Shown: one piece after another, positions 1 through 9,490 of the stretch | How the letters are laid out: each line of letters begins with the position of its first letter | Position numbering within the stretch: position 1 is the first letter of the stretch | Source: LW23 sp041287705 | Lineage (GTDB): Bacteria; Verrucomicrobiota; Verrucomicrobiia; Methylacidiphilales; UBA1321 | Direction: 5' to 3' | Length of the DNA: 64,000 nucleotides | Assembly (NCBI GenBank): GCA_041287705.1 | Contig: JBGGNE010000275.1 | Location: 16,454-80,453 of the forward strand | Position numbers and translations under genes: made by a program | The notes under the pieces: generated by a model | What the model saw: only the letters and a program-made list of their open reading frames with translations | Databases searched by the model: none | What the model was told of the DNA's origin: nothing

Positions 1-1687
1 CAAGCACAAGAGCTTCCAGCGAGGAATCCGCCTTCACTTTGGTCAGGAATTCTTTCCAGTCCGTAATGTCGGTGGGGTAAAACGTGGTGTCGCCGGTCGT
101 GCCGTAGAGAAGACCGTCCCGTGCGTCCAGACCTACAATGTGATCCGGGATGTTGTTGGCATTGTCCGCACTATCTTTCCCCGCCAGATCCGTCTGAGTG
201 AGGATATGGCTCTTTTTGGCGTTTGCCCACGGCATGTAGGCGCCTGTTTTGGCATCCACCCGGGTCATCAGGATAGGTACTTTATCCACGCGCCAGGTGC
301 TCTTGGGATGGACGACGTAGACGGACCCGCTATCGACAGCAATGTATTCGGGGTCGTTGGCGCCTGAGGTGTTCTGCAGGCTCCAGATCAGCTTGCCTTC
401 AAAATCCGTGGAAATGAGATGCCGCCCGCCTTCAGCGCCGTTGCAGGCGAGATAGAGCCGGTCACCATCAGTAACAATCGAGCTGGGTACACCGTGATCG
501 CCCAGCCAGAAATCTTCAGGCGTTGCCTGCCAGGGAGCGCGACCGCTAAACGAGGCGTAACCGCACAGGGTCAGCTTTGCGCCGGGGTGGGCGATGGCCT
601 TCCAGGTATATTCGCCAGCAGGCACCGGCTGGCCGGGAGTGCGGTAAGTAGCATCGGTAAGGCCATCCCACTGCACGGTGGCCGGGCCTTTGCTGCGTTG
701 CTGCTGATTCAGCAGATGGCGCACGACAACGCCATCCTTGTCAACGAGGTTCAGGGAAACGTAGCCGTCGAAGGGCATGTCAAACGCGATAGGCTTGAAC
801 CCCGGCCATTCAAAGCGCTGCACCAGACCATCCCAGTTTACCGTGGGCGTGCCTTCATCAAGCGAGACGGGGAAGCTGCGACCGTCCGCAGTGCGCACGG
901 ACTGCGGCTCCAGTTTTCCATAGGGCATCATCGTGGCCCATCCCCAGTCCTTATAGGCGCGGAACGTAAAGATGCGATCCGGCGCCTTTACCTCATCAAA
1001 CACGTCCTTGATGGTGATGCGGCCAAACTGTCCGGCGGTGAAATTAGGCTCAAAAGTGATCTTGAAGCGTTCTCCTGTTTTCGGGGCTGTGCCTTTGGCG
1101 CTCAGCAACTTCCAGGGGATAGCCATCTCCTGCACATAGCCTTTGCCGTCCGTATCGACATGGAACGCCATTTTTACACCGTTCTCAATGGCGTTGGGCA
1201 TCGACGGGAGATCTACACTGTCGCCAGCGCCGTTGCGCTTGCCAGGGCATTCGCGGCCTGCCACGGGGCGGCCCTGATTATCGCGCCACCCATCCCACCA
1301 GGTGATGCACTTATCCGGCGTATCGGGGAAAAGGATACAGCGGAACTGCAGACAATCGCCGTTAAAGCCATGGCCTCCCAGGGATTCCGGATTGTTCAGC
1401 GGCGTGGGATCCTTCCAGCGCGCCAGAACATACAGGTACTCACTGTCATGCATGGCGTGAAGCCATACGGAAGAGTTATCACGCAGATGCTCAAGTTCGC
1501 CGCAGGCAAAAATGCCACCGGTCAGGTCCCAGTCCTCAATTTTGCCATCAACCGATACCTGACCGGGAGCTGGTACAACGCGAAGACCGCGATTTTCGGT
1601 TTCGGTGGCGAAAAGCGACGCCGCGCTTAGCCATGTGGCAAGTGCGACAGACGACAACCTGCGAAGGGGGATGAATGTGGATCTCAT
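1..1687 (-). CDS. Secreted CBM9/FlgD-type carbohydrate-associated protein (3' end outside window)
   Basis: An unbroken minus-strand frame starts at the ATG at 1685-1687 and runs off the left edge, giving about 562 residues. A signal peptide is visible at residues 1-28 (basic start, then SVALATWLSAASLFA). Residues 35-215 resemble a DOMON/CBM9-like fold: VDGKIEDWD opening, later aromatic and acidic residues such as ITWWDGW. Around residues 290-355 there is a FlgD-type bundle (VSLNLVDKDGVVVRHL, then VQWDGLTD and VPAGEYTWK). The rest has beta-propeller-like spacing (LYLACNG, VYVVHP, LLYGTTGD). Such proteins bind or process polysaccharide outside the cytoplasm. No catalytic residues can be assigned. 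The GntR-type gene lies just upstream on the same strand and probably controls it. The start has no clear ribosome binding site. Confidence 0.8.
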   Translation of the reverse strand, partial: MRSTFIPLRRLSSVALATWLSAASLFATETENRGLRVVPAPGQVSVDGKIEDWDLTGGIFACGELEHLRDNSSVWLHAMHDSEYLYVLARWKDPTPLNNPESLGGHGFNGDCLQFRCILFPDTPDKCITWWDGWRDNQGRPVAGRECPGKRNGAGDSVDLPSMPNAIENGVKMAFHVDTDGKGYVQEMAIPWKLLSAKGTAPKTGERFKITFEPNFTAGQFGRITIKDVFDEVKAPDRIFTFRAYKDWGWATMMPYGKLEPQSVRTADGRSFPVSLDEGTPTVNWDGLVQRFEWPGFKPIAFDMPFDGYVSLNLVDKDGVVVRHLLNQQQRSKGPATVQWDGLTDATYRTPGQPVPAGEYTWKAIAHPGAKLTLCGYASFSGRAPWQATPEDFWLGDHGVPSSIVTDGDRLYLACNGAEGGRHLISTDFEGKLIWSLQNTSGANDPEYIAVDSGSVYVVHPKSTWRVDKVPILMTRVDAKTGAYMPWANAKKSHILTQTDLAGKDSADNANNIPDHIVGLDARDGLLYGTTGDTTFYPTDITDWKEFLTKVKADSSLEALVL

Positions 1688-1763
1688 GACAGGGAAGGGG
1701 ATTCAGACGATATTGAACCTGCTCTATGACAGGAATGAATTGGACAATGGCGTGTCGTTTGAG

Positions 1764-1780
1764 CTAGATAATATAACTAG
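1764..1780. promoter_or_regulatory. Imperfect TTATA dyad upstream of the CBM9-type gene
   Basis: An imperfect palindrome with CTAG at both ends and an AT core lies about 77 bases upstream of the start at 1687. Read on the minus strand it contains GTTATAT followed by TTAT, close to the perfect dyad at 3005-3021 in front of the adjacent GntR-type gene. The shared element suggests that one regulator binds both. This is inference from similarity; no consensus site is known here. Confidence 0.3.
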
Positions 1781-1868
1781 ATTTCCTGAAACTTGGGAAG
1801 TCATTATTGCGATATCGACAAAAAAGCTGGTTCGTCTCTAATTCAGAGTCAAAGAAGGTTGGACGCTG

Positions 1869-1896
1869 GTAAGCTTCCGTATTCCGGCAAGCTTAC
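1869..1896 (-). terminator. Hairpin overlapping the stop codon of the GntR-type gene
   Basis: Arms GTAAGCTT (1869-1876) and AAGCTTAC (1889-1896) are perfect complements. An inner CCG/CGG adds three pairs around a five-base loop, with one bulged C. The hairpin includes the regulator's TAA at 1893-1895. There is no clear T-tract after it on the minus strand, so it may be a weak terminator or an mRNA-stabilising structure between the regulator and the downstream CBM9-type gene. Confidence 0.4.
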
Positions 1897-2957
1897 TCCA
1901 CCAGCCGTGCGTGCGGATTCGCCACCTGGCCGTAGCCGGGACGGGCAGGATCCTGGTCAAGCAAATGGTTCACAAGCGCCAGGGCAGATTTGCGGACATC
2001 GGACACCATCATGGGAACTTTCCACGGGCATACGTACTCCAGGCCCGCATTACTAAAAAGGACGAAGCGCACATCGCCGGGAACGCGGACACCCAGTTCC
2101 AGCGCGGCGGTAATGACGCCACGGCACACCCAGTCCGGCATCACATAGATACCCTCGGGACGGTCGCCTGCCGGCAATGACCACAGATGCTTGAACTCCT
2201 GGTATCCAAAGTGCTCGCCCCGCATCAGACTATGCCTGGAAAGTTTCCGCACCCAGGTCTGCTTTGTTCGTATGCCCCGCTCCAGGCAGGCCGCTTCAAA
2301 CTCGGGATAAATCTCCTGCGAAGTGGGGAAAATGATGCCAACCGAACGGCAGTTATGGCGTACGAAAGAATCAAGCACCTCGCCAAACATGGGGCCGAGC
2401 GTCTTGTCCTTCGCGCCGGTGCTCAGCAGGGCCATGGGCACGGGCAGATTCTCCAGCCAGCGCACCATCTGGGAGTTCAGCATGAGTCCCACAACGCCCT
2501 GCACTTCCCTGCGCTCCATAGCACGTATCAGCTCGGGTAGGGGAACGTGCTGATGTTCCAGCGGGCGGAGATCCATGAAGAGCTGGCACGCGATTCCGCA
2601 CGATTCAAGCTCGCGCCGCAATTCGCGGTAAGCCTGCTGGTAATACGAGCCCTCGGGATCATCCCACGGATTTGTGCCGTAATACAGAGCTACCGCAGTG
2701 ACCGTGGAACGTCTGTTCTGGACGAAAGTGCCGCGAGGGGTGCGGCGGATCAGACCTTCGTTGGCCAGCGGTGTAAGGGCGGAAGCTACCGTGAAGTAGT
2801 TGGTGTCCCACTGCTTCGCCAGGGCGATCATTCCGGGGAGCCGCGTGCCAGGCCGCAGTTCGCCATTCTGGATGAGGTCGCGAAGATGCTCGCTGATTTG
2901 CCGGTACTTGGCAACGGAGTCATCGCCCTGAGGTAATGGGCCAAGCGACGCAATCAT
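1893..2957 (-). CDS. GntR-type DNA-binding domain fused to LacI-like sensor, transcriptional regulator
   Basis: This 354-residue regulator has a winged helix at residues 14-80 (KYRQISEHLRDLI, then the GntR-type recognition region ending EGLIRRTPRGTFV). A periplasmic-binding-protein-like sensor fills residues 88-354. This architecture is common in sugar-responsive regulators of Verrucomicrobiota and Lentisphaerota. In the sensor, QGVVGLMLNS, CRSVGIIFP and RPEGIYVMPDW are typical LacI-family strand segments. It is transcribed towards the secreted CBM9-type gene 205 bases downstream, the likely target. A perfect dyad 48 bases upstream of its start suggests autoregulation. The effector is probably a mono- or oligosaccharide, which cannot be specified from sequence. 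Confidence 0.88.
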   Translation of the reverse strand: MIASLGPLPQGDDSVAKYRQISEHLRDLIQNGELRPGTRLPGMIALAKQWDTNYFTVASALTPLANEGLIRRTPRGTFVQNRRSTVTAVALYYGTNPWDDPEGSYYQQAYRELRRELESCGIACQLFMDLRPLEHQHVPLPELIRAMERREVQGVVGLMLNSQMVRWLENLPVPMALLSTGAKDKTLGPMFGEVLDSFVRHNCRSVGIIFPTSQEIYPEFEAACLERGIRTKQTWVRKLSRHSLMRGEHFGYQEFKHLWSLPAGDRPEGIYVMPDWVCRGVITAALELGVRVPGDVRFVLFSNAGLEYVCPWKVPMMVSDVRKSALALVNHLLDQDPARPGYGQVANPHARLVE

Positions 2958-3004
2958 TCCTTTGATCTAACGCCAAAGCGGTGCCAAGGTCAATATCAGG
3001 GACT

Positions 3005-3021
3005 GGTTATATGTTATAACC
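3005..3021. promoter_or_regulatory. Perfect 7-bp-arm dyad upstream of the GntR-type regulator
   Basis: GGTTATATGTTATAACC has perfect arms (3005-3011 and 3015-3021) around three bases. It lies 48 bases upstream of the regulator start at 2957 and overlaps the stop codon of the GDYXXLXY gene. Position and symmetry fit an autoregulatory operator. A short transcription-stopping hairpin is the alternative. Confidence 0.45.
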
Positions 3022-3538
3022 CGGAAGCTCTCTTTCCCAGTTGCTGCCGGTTGGTATCACAAAGTCCCATCAACACGGATTCTCCCGCCGGATTTACGCG
3101 CAACTCACCGTAAGTGGCTTTCTCGTAAATCTTTGCGTCACCCTCCTGAAAGAAGTAGGATTCCGCACCCAGACGGACGTGGCCATTGCCGTCGTGATAC
3201 ACCAGATATTTCTCACCTGCCGCCAGCGGAGTTCCATCGTCGAAGCGAACAAAGCTGGCGACTCCATCCTTATCACATGCCACAATGAGCCGGCCTACCG
3301 GGGCTTCCGCAATCTTCTCCGTCTGCTTCTCCTTGGCCTGGGCGGCCTGACGGCTCAGTTCATAATCAAGCCGCATATAGTCGCCCTGCATTAACGAGCG
3401 GGGATCGACAGGGGCAAGCTTAAGATAAACAGAATCGCATGAATCCACGACCTGCTGCTTATCATACACGGCGTAGTTTAAAGCAGCAAATACGCCGAGG
3501 CCGGACACCAGGAAAAGAATATTGCGAACCATGTTCAT
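3014..3538 (-). CDS. GDYXXLXY domain membrane-anchored protein
   Basis: The protein has about 174 residues with one N-terminal membrane helix (NILFLVSGLGVFAALNYAV) and an extracytoplasmic domain containing the family signature GDYMRLDY. I chose the ATG at 3536-3538. It overlaps the upstream stop as ATGA and is preceded by GGAAG six bases away, whereas the frame could open six codons earlier. This is the third gene of the conserved trio DUF2157-DUF4401-GDYXXLXY, each overlapping the next by four bases, so the products are probably made in fixed ratio and form one membrane complex. The family's biochemical role is not established. Confidence 0.9.
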   Translation of the reverse strand: MNMVRNILFLVSGLGVFAALNYAVYDKQQVVDSCDSVYLKLAPVDPRSLMQGDYMRLDYELSRQAAQAKEKQTEKIAEAPVGRLIVACDKDGVASFVRFDDGTPLAAGEKYLVYHDGNGHVRLGAESYFFQEGDAKIYEKATYGELRVNPAGESVLMGLCDTNRQQLGKRASGL

Positions 3539-4638
3539 GACGTGCTTCCTTTCCAAAGGCTGAGCTGCAGAAAATAGCGGGCCAATAGTATGACAATGCC
3601 TACCGATAAAAGGATTCCTGACTTCGTGGCAAGATCCACGTTTATATCATAATAGTACATAAACAGGAAGTAGCCAAGGGACAAACTGCCGCTGATCATA
3701 AAAAAGCGATCCTGCAGCGCAAAGCCGCCGACCAAAAACGCCAGCGCCAGAAGTGTGGTCGGAGTACCGATTGCGCCCAAGGCAAGCGCAGCGAAGAGCA
3801 GGCCGAATTCACCATGAGTTCGTCGACGAAACCAGGGAGGCCCGGCAAGCCAGATGAGGAGCCCTATGAGGGCCAGCGAGTAGAAGAGATGAGAGCCGTG
3901 GAGCCCGTACATCATCCGCAGCCCGACCATGGAGATAAAGCGTGTCATCACCTCCTGCGCCAGCAGGGCAACTGCGGTCGCATAACCCAGAGGGCGCCAG
4001 TGCCGGGGAGCGCTGGGACGCAGAAAAATCCAGCCAAGCAGCAGCAACTGGATACCGATAATCAGATCGCCCAGCAAAAGGGTGGACAGGCTGACTGGGG
4101 GTGGCTTGCTGAAGATGCGCACCTGATCCTGGACAAGCCAGATCCAGATAAGAGTATAGGCATTGATAAAGGAAAGAAACCTGTGAAGGTAATCCGTATA
4201 GACGAAGTAGAGGCCGCCCGCCAGAGCAAGGCTTGCCAGCGCGACAGCGCCGAATTCTGTGCCGTGGCCAATATATACATACGCAAACTGTCCTATGGCA
4301 CAGAGAATAAGAATATGGCCAGTAACACTGAAGGCTAACGCTACCTGGTCTACGAATACCCCAAGTTTGAGTCGTGAAGCCAGCGTGGCTGTTCCCACCA
4401 GGGGAATGCCAAACATCATGAGCAGGAAGATGTTGTCGTAGATCAGCCAGCCGAAGAAGGCGCCGATAAAGCCCAGAAAGAAGAAGCACGAAATCCATGC
4501 TCCCATAGCAACAAGCCCGTACAGATACCAGGGCAGGCGCTCGGCAGGCTGCGTGGTATGCGCAACCAGTGAGACACGTTGTTCATGAGTCACAGTGCCT
4601 TCTGACTCTAAAAATTCAAGCAGCTGGTTGATTGTCAT
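3535..4638 (-). CDS. DUF4401 multi-spanning membrane protein
   Basis: This 367-residue, strongly hydrophobic protein has about ten predicted membrane helices (for example YLYGLVAMGAWISCFFFLGFIGAFFGW near residue 40) after a short soluble N-terminus. Size, composition and position between a DUF2157 and a GDYXXLXY gene match the DUF4401 family. Its ATG overlaps the upstream TGA as ATGA (4635-4638), and its own TGA overlaps the next ATG, so translation is coupled across the operon. The function is unknown. No transporter or enzyme motif was seen. Confidence 0.88.
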   Translation of the reverse strand: MTINQLLEFLESEGTVTHEQRVSLVAHTTQPAERLPWYLYGLVAMGAWISCFFFLGFIGAFFGWLIYDNIFLLMMFGIPLVGTATLASRLKLGVFVDQVALAFSVTGHILILCAIGQFAYVYIGHGTEFGAVALASLALAGGLYFVYTDYLHRFLSFINAYTLIWIWLVQDQVRIFSKPPPVSLSTLLLGDLIIGIQLLLLGWIFLRPSAPRHWRPLGYATAVALLAQEVMTRFISMVGLRMMYGLHGSHLFYSLALIGLLIWLAGPPWFRRRTHGEFGLLFAALALGAIGTPTTLLALAFLVGGFALQDRFFMISGSLSLGYFLFMYYYDINVDLATKSGILLSVGIVILLARYFLQLSLWKGSTS

Positions 4639-5678
4639 GTTGCGGGGTTCTCCTGATGCAGCTGATCGCGTTCGCGAACTTCCTGCGCGATCTGTCTTGA
4701 TATTGCCCGAAGTATAAAGAAGCCGATGGCAAAAATGCCCACGACAATAAAGCCCATGATAAAGAAAGAAAAAACAGGCTCCTGTAAGCCTTCAAAAATG
4801 CCTCGTCCGATTAAGGTGCAAAGGATAATGCACGCGCTTAGCATCAGCATGGAGATGACGAAGAGATTGCGCAGCACATAGCGGTAGAAAATGAAACCGC
4901 CTATTAAAACTCCTGTGTAAACAGCGGGAGTGAGGTTGATGCCGCCATCCATATAGCTGTCCCAGACAATACGGAGCCAAACCATGAACGTAAGTACGCC
5001 GAGAATGCCAAGCACCAGAACCCACCGTTGCCACTCTTCCATACAGCACTTCGCACCTCGCAATGCCGCGAACTCGCGCAGGCTCAGCGCCACTATGTTG
5101 AGCATCATCATGATGGGGATAATGGGAAAGTGTCTTGGCAGCATCTCGCTGTAGTAGATGCCAGTGCCAAGATTGATGAGTAGCAGCCAGAACATCCACA
5201 GTGCACCGCTTTGCCCCAGGATTACCCACGGCAGAATCAGTACCGCCCAGGCCACAAAAAGCGTGTAGCTGTCCGCCCCTGTCTGGTAGATCTGCCCGAA
5301 TACGCCGAGGAAAACTCCAACCAGAACCGATGCCGCCAGCAGAAGCATCTGGCCAACAAGATCCTGAAAACCGCGCCACCATGCCCCCGCAAGGCAAACG
5401 GCAATAGCGCCTTCCACCAGCAACAGCTTGTGCAGCGGCTTGATTTCCGCCCAGTTGTAGGCAAAGAAAAAGACAACCGCAAAGAGCAGAAATGCGGTGG
5501 CCATCAGCAGCAGCAGCCTGGAAATCCACAGTTCCCAGTCCAGGCGGTCGCACAGCAGGCGCTCGGCATTTTCCTGCTGGGCGGATGTCAACAGACCTTC
5601 ATCGCGCCACTCGCGGATCTGTTGCGCGGTGGCCAGACGTTGGAGGGCACTTTGTTTAGGCTGCGGCTGCTGGCTCAT
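4635..5678 (-). CDS. DUF2157 membrane protein, first gene of the trio operon
   Basis: The protein has 347 residues. A soluble N-terminal segment (residues 14-55, REWRDEGLLTSAQQENAERLL) matches the DUF2157 pattern, followed by about nine membrane helices and a charged C-terminal tail. It starts the DUF2157-DUF4401-GDYXXLXY operon. The 263 bases upstream of 5678 separate it from the convergently ordered deacetylase gene on the same strand and must hold the operon promoter, though I could not pick a clear one. Family function is unknown; the trio is widely conserved in Gram-negative bacteria. Confidence 0.88.
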   Translation of the reverse strand: MSQQPQPKQSALQRLATAQQIREWRDEGLLTSAQQENAERLLCDRLDWELWISRLLLLMATAFLLFAVVFFFAYNWAEIKPLHKLLLVEGAIAVCLAGAWWRGFQDLVGQMLLLAASVLVGVFLGVFGQIYQTGADSYTLFVAWAVLILPWVILGQSGALWMFWLLLINLGTGIYYSEMLPRHFPIIPIMMMLNIVALSLREFAALRGAKCCMEEWQRWVLVLGILGVLTFMVWLRIVWDSYMDGGINLTPAVYTGVLIGGFIFYRYVLRNLFVISMLMLSACIILCTLIGRGIFEGLQEPVFSFFIMGFIVVGIFAIGFFILRAISRQIAQEVRERDQLHQENPAT

Positions 5679-5941
5679 GGTGCCCGGGAATATAGGCTAA
5701 GCAGCTTCTGTACACTATGCTAATCTTCGTGGGATATGTGTGTTACGGTCTGAAGGAAATGCCTGTGACAGACTCGTTGATGGTCAGGAGCTTATACCGG
5801 TATCCACCCGTTTGTCTCCAAGACGGCATCCGGTAAAAGCAACGTTGGAGATCTGATACTGTGCATCCGCACCGATGAAATGCAGCCCGTCGAAGCTGCC
5901 TCGCTTGTCCCGGGCAGGATTGCTGTAGCGCGTCTTTTCCA

Positions 5942-7561
5942 TCATTTCTTCGTCGGCTTGATGCTGATAGGCTCCTTGCCCGGCAGGGCGTCGTACTGGA
6001 TCTTTCCGTTGGCGGCAGTTGCGGCGATTTTGGTAGAGCCCTGCGTTATTTCGCACTCCTTCCAGTCATCAGGTACGATAGTGGAGAGGGTGAGAGGCAG
6101 ATCGTAGAAGGCTGGATCGGCAGCGGAGCTGAGCTCCAGTCGGATTTCGCCGGCATCTTTTTGCAGGACCTTGATGTTCGCCGTCTGGAGCTCCGTGGTG
6201 TACTTCCGCCAGGACACAGTATCCGTAGTCCAGACCTGGGCCTGCTCGGCGGTCAGTTTATCCAGCAGGGTCGTCAGGAACTCGGTGGGGACCTTGAGCC
6301 AGTCCTCGCCTACTCCATGGAAGTCAATATGGCCCATCTCGCCTTTGCTGATGGCTTTATCCACGACTGCCACGAGTTCTGCACTCGTTTTGTAGTGGAA
6401 GGGCAGTCCATAAAAGGGAGGGCGGTTGACCAGATGAGCTTTCTCCAGCGCCGTGTTGGTTTCCTCTTTGGTAGCTTTCCAGGGTACACCGCCGGGCTGG
6501 CCAAAGCCGATAAGGCGGGGATTTTTCTTCTGAGGAGTGCACTCATAGATGACCTTCGAGCACTCGCTGAGTTCGTTATCCAGTTCTTCCAGGCTGTTGA
6601 TGCCTTTGTGGGTGCTGGTGTGGTTAGCCAGCTCGATATATGGCGATTCAGCAGCTTTGGTCCATTCAGCTTTGCGGCGCTGAAAGGGATCGAGACCTGG
6701 ATTGACATAGAAAGTGCCGGGAATTTTATACTTGTCCAGCAGCGGAACCACGATCTTCAGGTGGCAGGGAATGCTGTCATCAAACACAATCATGAAGCAG
6801 GCCTTCTTACCATCCTTCCACTTGCAGATTGTTGTGCCTCTAGCACTAGTGTCAGGAAGGCGCGAGGAGGGTGCTGGTGTTACAGCGGCAGGCAGCGGGG
6901 CTGAAGTAGTCGCAGAGGGCTTGTCACCGGCTTTGGCAGGTCTGGCAGCGTCGCCGAGTAAAATGGTGTATGTATTCGTTCCTGGTGCATACGTCATCCA
7001 GTACTTATAAAAGTAGGCATTCGTGTGATAGAATCGCAGATCCTGAACCTGCTGATAAGTATTGGCAGGCACGCCAAGACGAATATCAGGCCCGCCGCGA
7101 CCGATGAAGGAGACCAATCTGGGATTGCCTTCGTACAGGTTCGGCTTTTCTGCCTTGTCATCGGGGAAAGATCCCGAGGCGTCATCCGCCTTCCATTTAC
7201 CACCGCTATAGCTGGTGACAGGAAGTTTCACGCTTCCCGTGATATGGTTAATACCGGCAGGGATCTCCGACGTCTCAAAAACGATGGAGTCTTCCTTTGC
7301 AGTAACGGCAATCTGCCCTCCACCTTCATACCTCAGCACAGCGCTCTTTTCCGTAACGCTTTTCTCCGAGATTTTGCTGACTGCCTTGGCACCATTCATC
7401 AGCTCAGGAAAACTCAACTGCACCTTGGCTGTACCATTCTCAATCGTGATTCCTTCGCTGTCGACGCGGACGGTTTCTGCGACGGCAGACTGGATTTGCA
7501 GGACGCTGAGCGCGCCGGCGATCAGAGCGATCGCAAACAGTGGAACGGCTTTAAGTGTCAT
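5942..7561 (-). CDS. Secreted polysaccharide deacetylase (NodB-like domain)
   Basis: The 539-residue protein has a signal peptide (residues 1-28, ending SAVAET) and an N-terminal beta-rich region of about 180 residues. A Ala/Pro/Ser/Thr linker (about 205-243) is followed by a NodB-type domain (about 245-470). The metal and catalytic motifs are visible in altered form: FDDS where TFDDG is usual, and HTSTH as the HxxxH metal-binding pair. The usual RPPYG third motif reads GQPGG, so activity may be atypical. A C-terminal segment of about 70 residues looks like a small beta domain. The likely role is deacetylation of an acetylated glycan outside the cytoplasm. It is divergent from the FAD-binding gene at 7865. 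Confidence 0.83.
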   Translation of the reverse strand: MTLKAVPLFAIALIAGALSVLQIQSAVAETVRVDSEGITIENGTAKVQLSFPELMNGAKAVSKISEKSVTEKSAVLRYEGGGQIAVTAKEDSIVFETSEIPAGINHITGSVKLPVTSYSGGKWKADDASGSFPDDKAEKPNLYEGNPRLVSFIGRGGPDIRLGVPANTYQQVQDLRFYHTNAYFYKYWMTYAPGTNTYTILLGDAARPAKAGDKPSATTSAPLPAAVTPAPSSRLPDTSARGTTICKWKDGKKACFMIVFDDSIPCHLKIVVPLLDKYKIPGTFYVNPGLDPFQRRKAEWTKAAESPYIELANHTSTHKGINSLEELDNELSECSKVIYECTPQKKNPRLIGFGQPGGVPWKATKEETNTALEKAHLVNRPPFYGLPFHYKTSAELVAVVDKAISKGEMGHIDFHGVGEDWLKVPTEFLTTLLDKLTAEQAQVWTTDTVSWRKYTTELQTANIKVLQKDAGEIRLELSSAADPAFYDLPLTLSTIVPDDWKECEITQGSTKIAATAANGKIQYDALPGKEPISIKPTKK

Positions 7562-7864
7562 AGAAAAATGGAATGTGCTGTCAAAAGAGCGAGGGAGTAA
7601 ACCCGGGCTCGGTAGTGTGATATTGTGTACTATTTTCCAGTAATTGTCGAGAGTCTCGTAGCAGTTACTGTAAATGCAGTTTATATTGCGAAAACAGCCT
7701 TGAATATCAGTTTGGAGTATAACATTCCGTAAGGCCTGGCAGCCAGCAGACCGTCAATGGACAGTCAAACGAAGCAGAGGAAATTATTTGTTGAAGTCTA
7801 CGGAATCGCTCGACTTTAAGCTCGTCTTCACGCAACCTTTTCAGAGCGAGGATTTGCCCAATAT
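7562..7864. other. Divergent intergenic region with nested inverted repeat
   Basis: These 303 bases separate the deacetylase and FAD-binding genes, which point away from each other, so both promoters should lie here. A nested repeat is visible at 7638-7670: outer arms CAGTAA (7638-7643) and TTACTG (7665-7670) enclose CGAG-AGT-CTCG. No start-like open frame of convincing composition and no RNA gene was seen. Confidence 0.4.
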
Positions 7865-9400
7865 ATGAAAAGCGTTGTAATTGTGGGTGGCGGCTTTACC
7901 GGCATTTTGACGGCGGTAAATATCATTCGTCTGAGTACAGGCGCTGCGTCAGGCGTTCATACGAAAGCAGAGCCGCGCCTTAAAATTACTATTCTCAGTA
8001 AGGGCGGTCTTCCGTGCCGGGGAGTTGCTTATAGTACTCTCAATAGCAGCCATTTGCTGAACGTGGTGGCGCGCAACATGTCGGCACTGGCCGATCAGCC
8101 GACGCATTTTCTGGAGTGGCTGGCTGCCAGATCCGAGTATCTCCACATACCGCTGCCCGTGTTGCGGGAGCAGTTTGTGCCTCGCCGCGTTTTTGGGGAT
8201 TATCTACATAATCTTTTCTTCTGGTATACGGGCAGTATTGCTGCCGACAAGGGTATTACGGTGGAAGTAGTGCCTCAGGATGCCGTGGATATTACGAGCG
8301 ACCACTCTGGAGTCGCCACAGTTCATCTTGCCGGCGGTGGCACGATCGAGGCTGACAAGGCGATCATGGCTTTAGGTAATCAGCCACCGGGCGAGATCCG
8401 TATTCCGGGACTTGATGCGAGTGATGCGCGTTATATAGCGAATCCGTGGACAGGCTGGGAGTCTCTTCTGCCTTCACCCGAAAAGAACGTGCTGATTATC
8501 GGCACGGGCCTCACCATGGTAGACACAGTGCTTTCCTTGCAGGATATCGGCTGGAAGGGGAAAATCTATGCCATTTCGCGAAACGGCCTTTTGCCGCTCT
8601 CGCACTTCAAGGGCGTTGAGTACCCGGACTATATTACGGGCGATGAAGCGGATACTTCTTTGCGCGGACTCTTCCACATCTTCGCGGCAAAGCTTCGCGA
8701 GGCCCGTGCTACGGGGATCAATCCCGCCATTCTTATCGATAAGCTGCGACCCTACACGCAACGGCTGTGGCAGGGCTTTTCCCTGGCGGAAAAGCGCCAG
8801 TTCTCAAGGCGGTTTCGCACGCGGTGGAATATTACGCGTCATCGCATTGCACCTTCCATCCACCAGCAGTTGATGGGGGCGATTTCGGAAGGGAAGCTGG
8901 AAGTCCTGAAAGCCCGTATTTTGCAGGCGGACCCGAACGGAGAGAATATCGAGTTGAAGCTGCAATGCGGTGAGCAGGGCCGGGAAAAGCTTACGATTGA
9001 AGCTGGCTCAATTCTCAACTGCACGGGCCCGAAAGAGAGCTGCCTGGCAAAAGACACCCGTAGCGTTGGGGCGATGCCGGATGTGCCCAATCCCGCACGT
9101 GCTTTACTGAGGAATCTGGCAGCTCGTGGGACTGTGATTTCGGATGAGATGGAGATGGGACTGAGCGTCGGCCCTGACTTTGGGGTGAAGGACATGTACG
9201 GGAACATTTCGCAGACGATCTATGCAACGGGGACACTGCTGAAGGGAACGCTGTGGGAATCCTCGGCAGTGCCGGAGTTGCGATCCCAGACATTTCGACT
9301 TGCGGAAATGCTGGTCAGGGAACTGGATATGGATCGCGATCCGTTGGCCGAACCGCGGATCTCCGAGGCACTGCAGGATGTCATCGAATACTGGATATGA
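7865..9400 (+). CDS. FAD/NAD(P)-binding protein (COG4529-like)
   Basis: This 511-residue protein opens with a dinucleotide-binding motif (VVIVGGGFTGILTAVNI, residues 4-20). It continues with the CRGVAYSTLNSSHLLNV and NMSALADQPTHFLEWL signatures of the FAD-NAD(P)-binding family that includes E. coli YdhS-like proteins. A second Rossmann-like stretch is at about residues 209-220 (NVLIIGTGLTMVDTVL). It is cytoplasmic and has no signal peptide. Substrates of this family are not established; members are often annotated as hydroxyacylglutathione- or lysine-oxygenase-like without proof. It is divergent from the deacetylase and 90 bases upstream of the GH50-like gene, which may be co-transcribed. Confidence 0.85.
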   Translation: MKSVVIVGGGFTGILTAVNIIRLSTGAASGVHTKAEPRLKITILSKGGLPCRGVAYSTLNSSHLLNVVARNMSALADQPTHFLEWLAARSEYLHIPLPVLREQFVPRRVFGDYLHNLFFWYTGSIAADKGITVEVVPQDAVDITSDHSGVATVHLAGGGTIEADKAIMALGNQPPGEIRIPGLDASDARYIANPWTGWESLLPSPEKNVLIIGTGLTMVDTVLSLQDIGWKGKIYAISRNGLLPLSHFKGVEYPDYITGDEADTSLRGLFHIFAAKLREARATGINPAILIDKLRPYTQRLWQGFSLAEKRQFSRRFRTRWNITRHRIAPSIHQQLMGAISEGKLEVLKARILQADPNGENIELKLQCGEQGREKLTIEAGSILNCTGPKESCLAKDTRSVGAMPDVPNPARALLRNLAARGTVISDEMEMGLSVGPDFGVKDMYGNISQTIYATGTLLKGTLWESSAVPELRSQTFRLAEMLVRELDMDRDPLAEPRISEALQDVIEYWI

Positions 9401-9490
9401 TGTTAGCCAGTCTCGGGCAGTCAGCGATTGACATAAAAGTGATCTGGAGTTGCACTATTCCGTTGGATGCTTTTGCCATAGATTCAATGT

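Noticed and set aside
419..1630. Long plus-strand frame over the first gene
   Set aside because: It is antisense to the CBM9/FlgD-type coding sequence, whose motifs and signal peptide are convincing. The plus product has no family features.
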